Shown: piece after piece, positions 35,628 to 45,600 of the stretch | How the letters are laid out: the number at the start of each line of letters is the position of its first letter | Position numbering within the stretch: position 1 is the stretch's first letter | Translations under genes and position numbers: made by a program | Origin: Lachnoclostridium sp. Marseille-P6806 | Lineage (GTDB): Bacteria > Bacillota > Clostridia > Lachnospirales > Lachnospiraceae | Length of the DNA: 64,000 nucleotides | Direction of reading: 5' to 3' | NCBI RefSeq assembly: GCF_900625025.1 | Contig: NZ_LR130576.1 | Span: 62,001-126,000, forward strand | The notes under the pieces: generated by a model | What the model saw: the letters and a program-made list of their open reading frames with translations, nothing else | What the model was told of the DNA's origin: nothing | The model's database searches: none

Positions 35628-36235
35628 GTCAGCAGTCCCTCCATGACCTCCAGAATTTCATCCCGGCCGCTCTTCGAGAGTCCCGACCAGACCAGCACCC
35701 GCATATCGCCGGTGCCCGACGCCCGGATCCGACTCTTCGCCTCCAGTATATCACGCAGCCTCTTCGTCTGCCCAGCAATCTGACTGCGGTTTAGCTTATC
35801 CGCTTTCGTCGCAATGATGATCGGCGCAAAGCCCGCCTGCAGGATCCAGTCGTACATCATGACATCGTGACCCGAGGGCTCATGACGGATATCCAGAAGA
35901 AGAAATACCGCCCGCAGAGCGCCGCTCCGGTTCAGATATCTCTCAATCATCCGTCCCCACTGCTCCCTTGCCGCCGACCCCGCCGTCGCATAGCCGTAGC
36001 CCGGCAGATCGACCAGATAGAACTCCTCATTGACGTTATAGAAGTTGATCGTCTGCGTCTTGCCGGGCTTTGCGCTGGTACGTGCATAGGAGCGGCGGTT
36101 CGTCAGTCCGTTGATGAGCGTGGATTTTCCGACATTGCTCTTCCCCGCAAAGGCAAACTCCGGGAGCCGGTTCTCCGGCAGCGTGCTCGTGACGCCGCAT
36201 ACCGTTTCCAGATTGACTGATTTTATTGTGAGCAT
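35624..36235 (-). CDS. engB: Ribosome biogenesis GTPase EngB (YsxC/YihA)
   Basis: GTPase required for 50S assembly. 203 residues. G1 is GKSNVGKSTLINGLTNR, G2 is the TSAKPGKTQTINFY segment, G3 is DLPGYGYA and G4 is TKADK. I use ATG 36235 after GAAAGAGGGACGG; the 50 in-frame codons upstream overlap the clpX stop and are not conserved. Confidence 0.95.
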   Translation of the reverse strand: MLTIKSVNLETVCGVTSTLPENRLPEFAFAGKSNVGKSTLINGLTNRRSYARTSAKPGKTQTINFYNVNEEFYLVDLPGYGYATAGSAAREQWGRMIERYLNRSGALRAVFLLLDIRHEPSGHDVMMYDWILQAGFAPIIIATKADKLNRSQIAGQTKRLRDILEAKSRIRASGTGDMRVLVWSGLSKSGRDEILEVMEGLLT

Positions 36236-36279
36236 CCGTCCCTCTTTCTCTGTACCCGGCCCCGTCCGCGCTGCTCTCT

Positions 36280-37590
36280 TCACTGCGCCATCAGCTCTTC
36301 GGGACGCCGGCGCAGCGCATCCTCGCCTCGGTGCACAATCAGCGGTCTGCCCGTTCCGTCCACTGCCTCTTTCGTGATGATGCACTCCTCGATCGTCTCG
36401 TCCGAGGGAATCGCATACATGACGTCCATCATCACCTTTTCCATGATGGAACGCAGCCCGCGAGCGCCTGTCCGCCGTTCCACGGCGAGCTCCGCAATGG
36501 CGGCGATCGCATCCGGCTGGAAGCTCAGACGGCAGCCGTCAAAGGAAAACAGCTTCTGATACTGCTTCACCAGCGCGTTTTTCGGCTCTGTGAGGATGCG
36601 AACCAACGCATCCTGATCCAGCCCGTCCAGCGAGATCGTCACCGGAACACGTCCGATAAATTCTGGAATCAGTCCGAACTTCACGAGATCCTGCGGCATC
36701 ACCTCTTTCAGCGTGGCGCCGATATCCTTGACATCTTTCTGCGCAACGTCTGCATGAAAGCCCATGGAACGGTGATCCAGACGCGCGTTGATGATCTTTT
36801 CGATCCCGTCGAATGCGCCGCCGCAGATGAACAGGATGTTCTCCGTATTGATCTGAATCAGCTCCTGATGCGGATGCTTGCGGCCGCCCTGCGGGGGAAC
36901 CGACGCCTCGGTGCCCTCCACGATTTTGAGAAGCGCCTGCTGGACGCCCTCGCCGGAAACGTCGCGCGTGATGGAGACATTCTCGCCTTTCTTCGCGATC
37001 TTGTCGATCTCGTCGATGTAAACGATACCGATCTCCGCGCGGGCCACGTCGTAATCCGCCGACTGAATCAGCTTCAGAAGAATGTTCTCAACATCCTCTC
37101 CGACATATCCCGCCTCCGTAAGCGTCGTGGCATCCGCGATGGCAAACGGCACATTCAGGATCCGCGCCAGCGTCTGCGCCAGATAGGTTTTTCCCGATCC
37201 GGTCGGACCGAGCAGCAGAATATTGCTCTTCTGCAGCTCAATGTCATCCTTGCGCCGGGCTCCCGGTGCCTTGATTCTCTTATAATGATTGTATACCGCG
37301 ACAGAAAGAACCTTTTTGGCCTCCTCCTGCCCCACAACATATTCATCGAGGAAGCCCTTGATCTCCGCCGGCTTCAGGAGATTGATGTCCGCCGCAGGAT
37401 CGCGGGTTTCCAGCTCTGCGCCCGCGGCGCTCTCCTCCTCGTCGATAATGTCATTGCAGATTCCGACGCATTCATCGCAGATAAAGATTCCATCCGGACC
37501 TGCGATCAGCTTGCGGACCTGATTCTCGGTTCTTCCGCAAAAGGAGCATCTCCTCAGCGATCCGGGTTCCATTTTCGTAGGATCTGACAT
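36280..37590 (-). CDS. clpX: ATP-dependent protease ATP-binding subunit ClpX
   Basis: AAA+ unfoldase that feeds substrates to ClpP. 436 residues. N-terminal zinc-binding domain with four cysteines (CSFCGR ... CDECVGIC). Walker A is [17 protein letters not shown], Walker B is [12 protein letters not shown]. The ClpP-binding IGF-type loop appears as the [12 protein letters not shown] segment region. It lies 9 bases downstream of clpP. Confidence 0.97.
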   Translation of the reverse strand: MSDPTKMEPGSLRRCSFCGRTENQVRKLIAGPDGIFICDECVGICNDIIDEEESAAGAELETRDPAADINLLKPAEIKGFLDEYVVGQEEAKKVLSVAVYNHYKRIKAPGARRKDDIELQKSNILLLGPTGSGKTYLAQTLARILNVPFAIADATTLTEAGYVGEDVENILLKLIQSADYDVARAEIGIVYIDEIDKIAKKGENVSITRDVSGEGVQQALLKIVEGTEASVPPQGGRKHPHQELIQINTENILFICGGAFDGIEKIINARLDHRSMGFHADVAQKDVKDIGATLKEVMPQDLVKFGLIPEFIGRVPVTISLDGLDQDALVRILTEPKNALVKQYQKLFSFDGCRLSFQPDAIAAIAELAVERRTGARGLRSIMEKVMMDVMYAIPSDETIEECIITKEAVDGTGRPLIVHRGEDALRRRPEELMAQ

Positions 37591-37599
37591 AACTCAACC

Positions 37600-38199
37600 T
37601 CAGCCTGTGATTTCTTTTCTCGTTGTGTAAATCTGATCGATCAGACCGTATTCCTTTGCCTCTTCCGCCGTCATCCAGTTGTCGCGGTCGGTGTCGCGGA
37701 CCAGCTCCTCATAGCTGCGGCCGGTGTTCTCGGCAAGGATGCGGTTCATCCGCTCCTTGGTGCGCGCCATATGCTGCGCCTGAATCGCGATATCCGAGGC
37801 CTGCCCCTGCGTACCGCCGAGGGGCTGATGGATCAGAACTTCGGAATTGGGCAGTGCAAAGCGTTTGCCCCGCGTGCCGCCGGCCAGCAGGAACGCGCCC
37901 ATGCTCGCCGCCATGCCGACACAGATCGTGGAGACGTCGCACTTGACGAAATTCATCGTGTCGTAGATCGCCATGCCGGCCGAAATGGAGCCGCCGGGGC
38001 TGTTGATATAAAACTGAATGTCTTTCTCCGGATCCTCTCCCTCAAGAAAGAGCAGCTGCGCGACGACCAGCTCCGCCGTCTGATCGTTCACCTCGTCACC
38101 GAGGAACACGATCCTCTCTTTCAGAAGTCTGGAAAAAATATCATAGGAACGCTCGCCGTTCCCGGTCTGTTCAACAACATAAGGAATATATCCCGCCAT
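37600..38199 (-). CDS. clpP: ATP-dependent Clp protease proteolytic subunit
   Basis: Serine protease, 199 residues. The catalytic Ser99 (GMAASMGAF), His124 (LIHQPLGG) and the Asp in the RDTDRDNW segment are all present. [20 protein letters not shown] is the oxyanion and substrate-binding region. ATG 38199 follows GGAGGGTGACAGATAC. The leader carries two direct repeats just before the ribosome-binding site. Confidence 0.97.
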   Translation of the reverse strand: MAGYIPYVVEQTGNGERSYDIFSRLLKERIVFLGDEVNDQTAELVVAQLLFLEGEDPEKDIQFYINSPGGSISAGMAIYDTMNFVKCDVSTICVGMAASMGAFLLAGGTRGKRFALPNSEVLIHQPLGGTQGQASDIAIQAQHMARTKERMNRILAENTGRSYEELVRDTDRDNWMTAEEAKEYGLIDQIYTTRKEITG

Positions 38200-38212
38200 G
38201 TATCTGTCACCC

Positions 38213-38250
38213 TCCATTCATCTGTGAATGTATTCATCTGTGAATGAACA
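38213..38250 (-). repeat. Two direct repeats in the clpP leader
   Basis: On the minus strand CATTCACAGATGAAT occurs twice, separated by one base, and runs straight into GGAGGG. Each unit is itself an ATTCA / TGAAT inverted repeat, so it could act as an operator or as two small RNA hairpins near the ribosome-binding site. Confidence 0.7.
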
Positions 38251-38384
38251 TTAAGGGCGCCGCAGCGGCCATATCTGTCTGGCAGCGCCGCAGTCGCCCT
38301 GTATCATACTGTAATCCATGCTGATGCCGTGTATCCGTCCGCGCGCAAAACCGGTCTCCCGCAGAGACGGAGCGCCACAGACAA

Positions 38385-39689
38385 TCAGTCCTTTTTCTCT
38401 TCCTCGACCTCTTTTGCGCTGCCTGCAACAAACTCAACCGCTTTCTGCACGGCAATGTCTTTCAGCATCTGCTCTTTCTGGCTTTCCACCAGCTCTCTGA
38501 CCTTGTCCGCATCCATCTTGTACTGCTCCGCCATCTTGCGGATCTCTTCGCTGTAATCGTCCTCCGTCGCCTCGATGCCCTCGGTCTTCACGATCTGCTC
38601 GAGCACCAGTCTTGTCCGGATGCGCTTCTCTGCCTCGGGGCGAAGCGTTTCCGCCATCTTGGCTCGGTCCGTTCCCGTATACTGGAAATACTGCTCCATC
38701 GTGAGTCCCTGCTGCATGAAGCGCTGACCCCATTCCTCGATCATCTGATCGACCTGCGTATCCAGCATGGGCGCCGGGATCTCAATCTTCGCATCCGCAG
38801 CGATGCGGTCGATCGCCTCGTTCTCTTTCGCATTCTTCGCGTTCTCAAGCTTTCTGGCCTCGAGCTGCGTGCGAAGCTCCGCTTTCCAGTCCTCGACGGT
38901 AGAGCCGTTCTCGCACTTCTCATCCGCAAACTCGTCGTTCAGCTCCGGAAGAACCTTTTCACGGATCGAATGAACAGTGCATTTGAAAACCGCCGGCTTG
39001 CCGGCCAGCTCTTTTGCCTGATACTCCTCGGGGAACGTCACGTTCACTTCTTTTTCGGCGCCGATCTCCGCGCCGATCAGCTGATCCTCAAAGCCGGGGA
39101 TAAACGAGCCGGAGCCGATGGTCAGCGCATAGTCCTCACCCTTGCCGCCGTCAAACGCGACGCCGTCCACGAAGCCCTCGAAATCCAGCTTCACCTCGTC
39201 GCCGGCCTTTACGGCGCGGTCTGTCACCTCGGCGAAGCTCGCGCTTCTCTCGAGCTCCTTATTGATCTCGTCCATGACCTCTTCCTCGGTCACCTCAACG
39301 TTCTGCTTCTTTACTTCAATGCCCTTGTAGCTGCCAAGCTCCACCGGAGGCTTGACCGCAACCTCTGCCGTATAGATGAATTCCTTGCCGTGTCCGAGCT
39401 GCGTCACGCCGATCTTCGGCATGGAGGTGATCTCCTCGCCGCTCGCCGCCGCCTCGGCCGGATACGTGGAATTGATGACGTCGTTCGCCGCATCCTCATA
39501 GAAAATGCCTTCGCCGTACATCTTCTCAATCATTTTACGGGGAGCCTTGCCCTTGCGGAAGCCGGGAACAGATATGCTGTTTCTCTGTCTGCCATATACC
39601 TTATCGACTGCTTTCTCGAACGCCTCTGCGGGCTCGGTGACAGTCAGTCTGACCATGCTGCCTTCCAGCTTCTCAACCGTAACGCTCAT
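38385..39689 (-). CDS. tig: Trigger factor (ribosome-bound chaperone, PPIase)
   Basis: 434 residues. The N-terminal ribosome-binding domain has VPGFRKGKAPRKMIEKMYG. The FKBP-type PPIase domain has GDEVKLDFEGFVDG and GSGSFIPGFEDQLIGAE. The helical C-terminal arm domain follows. ATG 39689 follows GTGAGGAGAAATAAA. First gene of the tig-clpP-clpX-engB group; a promoter lies about 95 bases upstream. Confidence 0.97.
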   Translation of the reverse strand: MSVTVEKLEGSMVRLTVTEPAEAFEKAVDKVYGRQRNSISVPGFRKGKAPRKMIEKMYGEGIFYEDAANDVINSTYPAEAAASGEEITSMPKIGVTQLGHGKEFIYTAEVAVKPPVELGSYKGIEVKKQNVEVTEEEVMDEINKELERSASFAEVTDRAVKAGDEVKLDFEGFVDGVAFDGGKGEDYALTIGSGSFIPGFEDQLIGAEIGAEKEVNVTFPEEYQAKELAGKPAVFKCTVHSIREKVLPELNDEFADEKCENGSTVEDWKAELRTQLEARKLENAKNAKENEAIDRIAADAKIEIPAPMLDTQVDQMIEEWGQRFMQQGLTMEQYFQYTGTDRAKMAETLRPEAEKRIRTRLVLEQIVKTEGIEATEDDYSEEIRKMAEQYKMDADKVRELVESQKEQMLKDIAVQKAVEFVAGSAKEVEEEKKD

Positions 39690-39780
39690 TTTATTTCTCC
39701 TCACTTCATCATTTTTTATTCATCGGTTTGCGGCTTCTGTCCGATTTCCCGCAAAACAGACCTGAACACAAGTACAGATG

Positions 39781-39789
39781 ATTATAGCA
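39781..39789 (-). promoter_or_regulatory. Extended -10 promoter of tig
   Basis: TGCTATAAT on the minus strand (39789-39781), a consensus extended -10. No good -35 is visible, which is tolerated with the TGN extension. Confidence 0.65.
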
Positions 39790-39886
39790 TACCGCTTTCA
39801 GAAAGCACTACTGAATTTCATAAAAAAAGAATAAAAAGATGGGCTTCGGGAGACGCAGAAACGGCGGAAATTCATGCAATAAGAGC

Positions 39887-40801
39887 TTACGGTCTATCTT
39901 TCATTCCTTTCCCCGTCCCGCGCATTCCTTCCCGTATCAAGAACGCAGCGCTCACTCCGGCCGCGGCAAGAAAAACGGCGGAGCCTCCGGGGCCTGCAAT
40001 TCCCTCCGGGGCGCTTTGCAACACGCCGAGACCTCCAAGAGTAAAAATCACCGTATTTGTGAGTCCGTGCAGAAAAACGGGTATTCTGAGCTCCTCCGAG
40101 CTCTCATAAAGCAGAGACAGGACAAGTCCCATTGCAAAGCCGTACAGACCCTGCCGCAAATTCCCGTGCCACACGCCAAATAGCGCGGCCGATACCAGCG
40201 CCGCCGCGGAAACGCCGCCCGCGCGGCGGAGCCGCCCATAAACAACGCCCCGGAATATCAGCTCCTCTGCCAGAGGACAGACCAAACCGTAGCACAGAAA
40301 GGCGACCGGCCACACCGTTCGGAATACCAGCCCCTCCGCTTCTTTCCCTGTTCCCGCTTCGACGGGACCGCTCTGCATCAGGAGAATATTCAGCGCAAGG
40401 CCGAGACTGACGCACAGCGCCGCCGAGAACAGCTTCTCCCTCATCCGCCACGGGCTCCGCGGCCGGAGAGACACCTCCGGAAATCCCCTCAGAAACGACT
40501 CCCCGGCGCCGCGGCGCGCGGCAAGCTCTTCCGCAAGCCGCGCGGCGCCAAGCCCGGCTCCCGCCGCAAGCATCAGAACAAGCGCCTGCCATTCCCCGGG
40601 ATATTCCGCGGGAAAATGAGCCGCCCATCCGCCGCCGGATGAGAACCGCTGCGAAAGCTCCGTCAGAAGAAGCTGCACGGCATCGCTCACCAGCACGAAC
40701 AAAAGAAAAGGGAGGAAAACCGCACGCAGCAGGGCCGCCGGACGGCGGCTCCCTTTTTCATTTCTGCACTGCTCAGATCCTCGCTTCCGTTCCCGCCGCA
40801 T
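39887..40801 (-). CDS. CPBP family intramembrane glutamic endopeptidase
   Basis: 304-residue membrane protein with about seven hydrophobic helices. The conserved CPBP (Abi) motifs are present: AEELIFRGVVYGRLRR (motif 1, catalytic Glu pair), FGVWHGN (motif 2) and LHGLTNTVIF (motif 3). Family roles include prenyl-protein processing, bacteriocin immunity and regulated proteolysis; no specific substrate can be assigned. ATG 40801 has GGGGGAGGGG before it and overlaps the HAD gene by 29 bases. Confidence 0.85.
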   Translation of the reverse strand: MRRERKRGSEQCRNEKGSRRPAALLRAVFLPFLLFVLVSDAVQLLLTELSQRFSSGGGWAAHFPAEYPGEWQALVLMLAAGAGLGAARLAEELAARRGAGESFLRGFPEVSLRPRSPWRMREKLFSAALCVSLGLALNILLMQSGPVEAGTGKEAEGLVFRTVWPVAFLCYGLVCPLAEELIFRGVVYGRLRRAGGVSAAALVSAALFGVWHGNLRQGLYGFAMGLVLSLLYESSEELRIPVFLHGLTNTVIFTLGGLGVLQSAPEGIAGPGGSAVFLAAAGVSAAFLIREGMRGTGKGMKDRP

Positions 40802-41495
40802 CCGGCCCCTCCCCCAGAATCAGCCTGCGCAGCGCCTCCGCGTCCTCCGCGATGTATTCCGCTCCGGCTTCTTCAAGCTCCTCCCGCGAGCCGTAACCAT
40901 AGAGCACACCCACGGGGAAGAGGCCGTTCGCCGCGGCTCCCAGCATGTCAAAGCTCCGGTCCCCGATCATCGCGGCCCGCGAAAGCACCTCCGGCCTCCC
41001 CGTTTTTTCCTCAAGGCTGCGAAGCGCAAGACGTACGATTTCCTCCTTGTCGCTGAACCGGACCTTTCCGTCACGCTCCCTCTCAATCGGAGAGCCGCAG
41101 ATCACATCGAAATACGCTGCGATATCAAAATAAGAAAGGACGGTTCGTACATGCTCCTCCGGCTTGCTCGAGGCCACGGCGAGCCGGACGCCGCGCTCCC
41201 AGCAGGCCATAAGAAGCTCTTTCACTCCGGGATAGAGCGCATTTTCATAGATTCCGGTCACCGCATAGCGCTCGCGGAAAAATTCCACCGCCCGCCCGAT
41301 TTCCTCCGGGGAAAGGCAGCAGTAGCGGGCAAAGCTCGCGCTGAGCGGCGGCCCCACGAAGTCCCGGAGCTCCGCTTCGCCCGGTATCGCCGCGCCAAGC
41401 TTCCAGAGCGCATACTCCACGGACCGGACGATTCCCGGCGCGGACTCCGTCAAGGTTCCGTCCAGATCAAACAAACAGCAGTCAAAACGGTTCAT
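40773..41495 (-). CDS. HAD family hydrolase, phosphoglycolate phosphatase-like
   Basis: 240 residues, HAD subfamily IA. Motif I is FDLDGTLTES (nucleophile Asp), motif II VASSKP, motif III Lys in the KEEIVR region, and motif IV IGDRSFDM. Closest in pattern to Gph/PpaX phosphatases, but the substrate cannot be read from sequence. ATG 41495 follows GGAGGAGAGGAACAGAAT. Confidence 0.88.
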   Translation of the reverse strand: MNRFDCCLFDLDGTLTESAPGIVRSVEYALWKLGAAIPGEAELRDFVGPPLSASFARYCCLSPEEIGRAVEFFRERYAVTGIYENALYPGVKELLMACWERGVRLAVASSKPEEHVRTVLSYFDIAAYFDVICGSPIERERDGKVRFSDKEEIVRLALRSLEEKTGRPEVLSRAAMIGDRSFDMLGAAANGLFPVGVLYGYGSREELEEAGAEYIAEDAEALRRLILGEGPDAAGTEARI

Positions 41496-41542
41496 ATTCT
41501 GTTCCTCTCCTCCCTCCGCATCCGCCCGGTATTGCCGCGCCG

Positions 41543-44500
41543 TCACGGAACCTCCGCCTCGCACTCCAGTGCAAACGACCAGATCAGCTTCTGCGCCGTC
41601 TCCATCTCCAGCATCGCGGACAGCGCCTCCGCATAATAATCAAGCTGAATCCGATAGCGTTCGGTCAGCTCCTCCGCCCGGCGCACATGATCTGTCTTGT
41701 AATCCACAATAATCAGCCGCCCGTCCTCGACAAAAAAGGCGTCGATGATTCCCTGAATCAGCATGGTTTCCTGTTCCGGAAACTGCGGATCAATCCGGCT
41801 TGCGGGAAGTCCCATGACAAAGGGCTGCTCCCGGCAGAGGACGCCGGCCCGCTCCGCCGCCGCCATACGCGCGCAGAGCGGAGAATGAAGAAACGGCAGA
41901 ATGACCTCCGGGGTGAGAAGCTCCGCCTCCTCCGGCGTAAAGCTCCCGTCCGCCTCCAGTGAGGCTCTCCAGCGGAGAAAATCCTCTTTTGTCACCGATC
42001 CGAGCTCGGCAAACACCCGGTAATCAAGCCGCTCCATCCCGCGGTGAATCACCGTTCCTCTGGCCGCTCCCCCCCCGCCGTCTCCGGCCGTCCGGTCCGT
42101 CGGAAACAGGAACCGGCCCTCCTGCGCTTTTGCCGCACTCTCCTCATTGCTCCACAGGCGCTTCCCTGCGGCTCTCTTGAGCTCCGTGACGGTGGTCTTT
42201 GTATAAAGCCCGTGCAGCTCCTCATGGGCGTACCGGCGGGAGAAGCGCTCCGTCAGCCGCCGCGCCAGCTCCGGATCCGGGAGTCCTGCTGCGCCCCGCA
42301 AGACAGCCATCCGCTCTGCGGCGTCCAGCTCCCGCTGTCCGAGGAACAGCCTGTCCTGTTCCCCTGCCGCCGCAATCTCAAGCTCCTCCCCGTCGATACG
42401 CACAATCCGCAGCGGAACCGGCCCGCCGGTCTGCCGGGCCGCCTCGGCCGCATAGAGGAGGAAATCATAATAGCTTCTCGCGGAAAGAAGAAGCGACACC
42501 GGAAGCGGCGGCGTATCCCCGCTGCCGTCCTCTCTGTCCTGCCGCTCCTCTCCGGCCTGCTGCCCCTCCCGCACCGCCGCCGCGATGCGGAGCTCCCGCC
42601 TTGCCTCCTCCGTCTCATAATTTTTGCAGGAGCCGGTGATGATCAGCTTCTCTTTCGCACGGGTCAGCGCCACATACAGGACGCGCAGCTCCTCTCCGAG
42701 GCTGTCCGTGACGATATGATCCGCGATCACCTCCTTGCGGAACGTCGAGGAAGAAATACGCCGCTTCGTGTCGCACCAGTCGATGCCGATGCCCCACCGG
42801 CTGTCGCACAGCAGCGCCCCGGAGGCATCCCGGGTATTGATTTTCCGTGAGGTTCCCGCAAGGAAGCAGATCGGAAATTCCAGCCCCTTGCTCTTATGCA
42901 CGGTCATCAGACGGACGACGTCTGCATTCTCATCGAGAATGTTCGCCTCGCCCATATCCACCTCGCGCTGGTGCATCTGATCGAGATAGCGCAGAAAATG
43001 GAACAGCCCGGAATAGGAGGTCTTCTCAAAATCGGCGGCAAGCGACATGAAAAGGCTCAGGTTCGCCGCCCTCTGCGCGCCTCCCGGGAGCGCTCTCACA
43101 TAATCCTCGTAGCCCGTTCCCGAAATCAGCTCCTCCAGAAGCTCATGCACCGAGAGGAAGCGGAGCTTCTCCCTCAGTGCGCCAAGCTGCATCAGAAACC
43201 GCCTGCACTTCTCCGAGAGCGCCGGATCCCGTCCGTCCGGAGAACCGTTTCTTCCATCTGTCTCCCCTGCGCTCTTTCCGCCCGTCTCTCCCGCGGATGC
43301 GGCGGCTTTCTCTCCTGCCCTCTCTCCGGCAGACGCATACCATTCCAGCGCGTCAGACAGTCCTCCCTCCCGGCATGCTGCGCGGATCAGGGCACATTCC
43401 TCCTCGTCAAAGCCGCCAAAGAAGCCCCGCATCACGCCATAGAGCGGAATATCCTGCCGCAGATTGTCCAGCGCGCGGAGGAGCTGGATCAGCGTGCGGA
43501 TCTCATCGGCCGCAAAGTATCCGGCGCGTGAAACGATATGGCAGGGGATTCCCTCCGCCTCAAAGACCTCGCGGAACTCATCCTCCCAGCTCGCCGCAGA
43601 CCGCAGAAGAATCACAATGTCCTTAAAGCGCACGCGGCGGAGCTCCCCCGTCTGCGCGTCCGTCACCGTCTCCTCTTCCGTAAGGCGCCGGATGCGCTGG
43701 GCGATCATGAGAGCCTCCCTGCGCTTTGCGTTCATGCCGGTCAGCACGTCCCCGCTCTCCGCCTCGTCATCCTCTTCCCCCTCTTCACCGTTCTCACTCC
43801 CCGTGGAATCTGTTTTCTGATCCAGAATCCAGAACTCCGTCTCGAACATTTCCCCGCTGTGCGGCTGCGGCCTGCCGTCCTCCGTGTCCTCCGGCTCCCC
43901 GGGGTAATACGAGGCCCCGTGCCTTAACAGCGCATACTCGTCATAACGTATTCCGCCGATCTCCGGGCGCATGATCCGTTCGAACACACTGTTGACCGTG
44001 TCGAGCACCGCGAGCCGCGAGCGAAAATTCCGGTCGAGGTCGATGCGCTCGGTCCGCGGATCATCCGGACGGTACGAGGCATATTTTTCCATAAAAATCT
44101 CAGGACGCGCAAGACGGAATTTGTAGATGCTCTGCTTCACGTCGCCGACCATGAAGCGGTTGTTCTGTCCCTGCTCCTCCCTCGAAATCATGCGGAGCAT
44201 CAGCTCCTGCACATCATTGCTGTCCTGATACTCGTCGATCAGTATCTCATAAAAATACTGCTGGTAGGCCTGCGCCGCCCGGCTCGGATGAACCCCGCCC
44301 TCCCCGTCGCGCACCGTCAGAATCTGCAGCGCAAAGTGCTCGAGGTCATCAAAATCAATGACGTTCCTCTCCCGCTTTGCCTCATGGAACGCGTCCATAA
44401 AGCGCCCCGCAAGACGGAGAAGCTCCCGGAGGGGGCCCGCCGCCTCCGCCATTTCCGCGGCAATCTGTCCGGGATCTGAGCCGAAATACCGCTTTCCCAA

Positions 44501-45496
44501 AGCCTGCATGCTCTTTTTGATGCGGTCGCGCTCTCCCTGCACCGCCCCTTTCCGCTCAGGCTCCACATCCGTATTGTTTCGTCCCACCGCCGGAATACGA
44601 TCCCAGCTTCCCGTGCAGGCTGCGGAAAGAGCCTCCCACAGCCTTTGGTTTTCCTCGGCCGGTGTCCCTTTTCTGCCCTGCAGGTCCGGCCGCCCGCGCT
44701 CCGCAAGAGCCCGGCGCACGCCGCCGAAGAGCTGCTCTTTCTCTGCCCGGAGAAACTCCTCATAGGGATAGGGCCCTCCGGGGGCGAGAGACAGACGGAT
44801 CAGCTCGTCGTACTCCCTGTCGTACTCCTCGAGGAGCGCCGCCTTGCGCAGAAGAAAATCCTCCGTCCATGCCGTGCACAGAAGCTCCTCCGCATCCTTG
44901 CAGTCATAATCCCTCTCCCGCTCCCGCAGCCATTCTGCGGGCCACGGGTGACTCTCGGCCTGACGGCAGAGCGCAAGGATTCTCTCTCCTAATGCCCGGT
45001 CGCTCATGTCCGGACAGAAATATTCCACACAGCGGTGAAAGGCCTCGCTTCCCTCCGCGTACATCTCCTCCAGCAGCGCTTCGAGCGTATCATTCCGCAG
45101 AAGCTCCGTCTCCATTTCATCCATCTGCCGGAAGCCGGGATCCAGACCGATATCTCCGAAATTATTGCGCAAAAGGAACGTACAGAAGCTGTCGATCGTC
45201 GTGATCTGGGCGTGATGCAGGAGCGTTTCCTGTCTCTGCAGATGGCGGTTCTCCGGGTCTTTTTCGAGCCGCTCCGCAATCGCCGCCGCGATCCTCTCCC
45301 GCATCTGCGCCGCCGCCGCGCGGGTAAAGGTCACAACAAGAAGACGGTCGACATCCAGCGGCGTCTCCCCCTCCGTGATCTCGCGGATGATGCGTTCCAC
45401 AAGAACCGCCGTCTTGCCGCTGCCCGCCGCCGCGGAGACCAGAATGTTCCGTCCCCGCGCATCAATGACCTTTTGCTGTGCCTGAGTAAATTTCAC
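41543..45496 (-). CDS. addA: ATP-dependent helicase/nuclease subunit A
   Basis: UvrD-like helicase with C-terminal RecB-type nuclease. AddAB processes double-strand breaks for RecA loading. About 1317 residues. Walker A is VSAAAGSGKTAVLVERII; VDRLLVVTFTRAAAAQMRERI is motif Ia. Motif II is EILIDEYQDSN, and VRLMTVHKSKGLEFP is motif V. The nuclease core has GTVIHRGMERLDY and LIIVDYKTDHV. I choose GTG 45496 (VKFTQAQQKVIDARG) after AAAGGGGAAATAAGC. The in-frame codons back to 45571 are a tandem repeat. Confidence 0.95.
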   Translation of the reverse strand: MKFTQAQQKVIDARGRNILVSAAAGSGKTAVLVERIIREITEGETPLDVDRLLVVTFTRAAAAQMRERIAAAIAERLEKDPENRHLQRQETLLHHAQITTIDSFCTFLLRNNFGDIGLDPGFRQMDEMETELLRNDTLEALLEEMYAEGSEAFHRCVEYFCPDMSDRALGERILALCRQAESHPWPAEWLRERERDYDCKDAEELLCTAWTEDFLLRKAALLEEYDREYDELIRLSLAPGGPYPYEEFLRAEKEQLFGGVRRALAERGRPDLQGRKGTPAEENQRLWEALSAACTGSWDRIPAVGRNNTDVEPERKGAVQGERDRIKKSMQALGKRYFGSDPGQIAAEMAEAAGPLRELLRLAGRFMDAFHEAKRERNVIDFDDLEHFALQILTVRDGEGGVHPSRAAQAYQQYFYEILIDEYQDSNDVQELMLRMISREEQGQNNRFMVGDVKQSIYKFRLARPEIFMEKYASYRPDDPRTERIDLDRNFRSRLAVLDTVNSVFERIMRPEIGGIRYDEYALLRHGASYYPGEPEDTEDGRPQPHSGEMFETEFWILDQKTDSTGSENGEEGEEDDEAESGDVLTGMNAKRREALMIAQRIRRLTEEETVTDAQTGELRRVRFKDIVILLRSAASWEDEFREVFEAEGIPCHIVSRAGYFAADEIRTLIQLLRALDNLRQDIPLYGVMRGFFGGFDEEECALIRAACREGGLSDALEWYASAGERAGEKAAASAGETGGKSAGETDGRNGSPDGRDPALSEKCRRFLMQLGALREKLRFLSVHELLEELISGTGYEDYVRALPGGAQRAANLSLFMSLAADFEKTSYSGLFHFLRYLDQMHQREVDMGEANILDENADVVRLMTVHKSKGLEFPICFLAGTSRKINTRDASGALLCDSRWGIGIDWCDTKRRISSSTFRKEVIADHIVTDSLGEELRVLYVALTRAKEKLIITGSCKNYETEEARRELRIAAAVREGQQAGEERQDREDGSGDTPPLPVSLLLSARSYYDFLLYAAEAARQTGGPVPLRIVRIDGEELEIAAAGEQDRLFLGQRELDAAERMAVLRGAAGLPDPELARRLTERFSRRYAHEELHGLYTKTTVTELKRAAGKRLWSNEESAAKAQEGRFLFPTDRTAGDGGGGAARGTVIHRGMERLDYRVFAELGSVTKEDFLRWRASLEADGSFTPEEAELLTPEVILPFLHSPLCARMAAAERAGVLCREQPFVMGLPASRIDPQFPEQETMLIQGIIDAFFVEDGRLIIVDYKTDHVRRAEELTERYRIQLDYYAEALSAMLEMETAQKLIWSFALECEAEVP

Positions 45497-45499
45497 GCT

Positions 45500-45600
45500 T
45501 ATTTCCCCTTTATGTGCTTCACTTCCCAATGCTTCGTTTTCTGATGCTTCGTTTCCTGACGCTTCCTGCACAAGAACCTCATCTCCTGACGCGCCGCGGT
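45500..45600 (-). repeat. Short degenerate tandem repeats between addB and addA
   Basis: On the minus strand the units GACGAAGCAT, GGAAACGAAGCATCAG, AAAACGAAGCATTGGG and GTGAAGCACAT follow one another, starting in the last addB codons. They could be read in frame as an N-terminal extension of AddA (repeated EASGNEASENEA), but lack a good ribosome-binding site. Confidence 0.6.
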
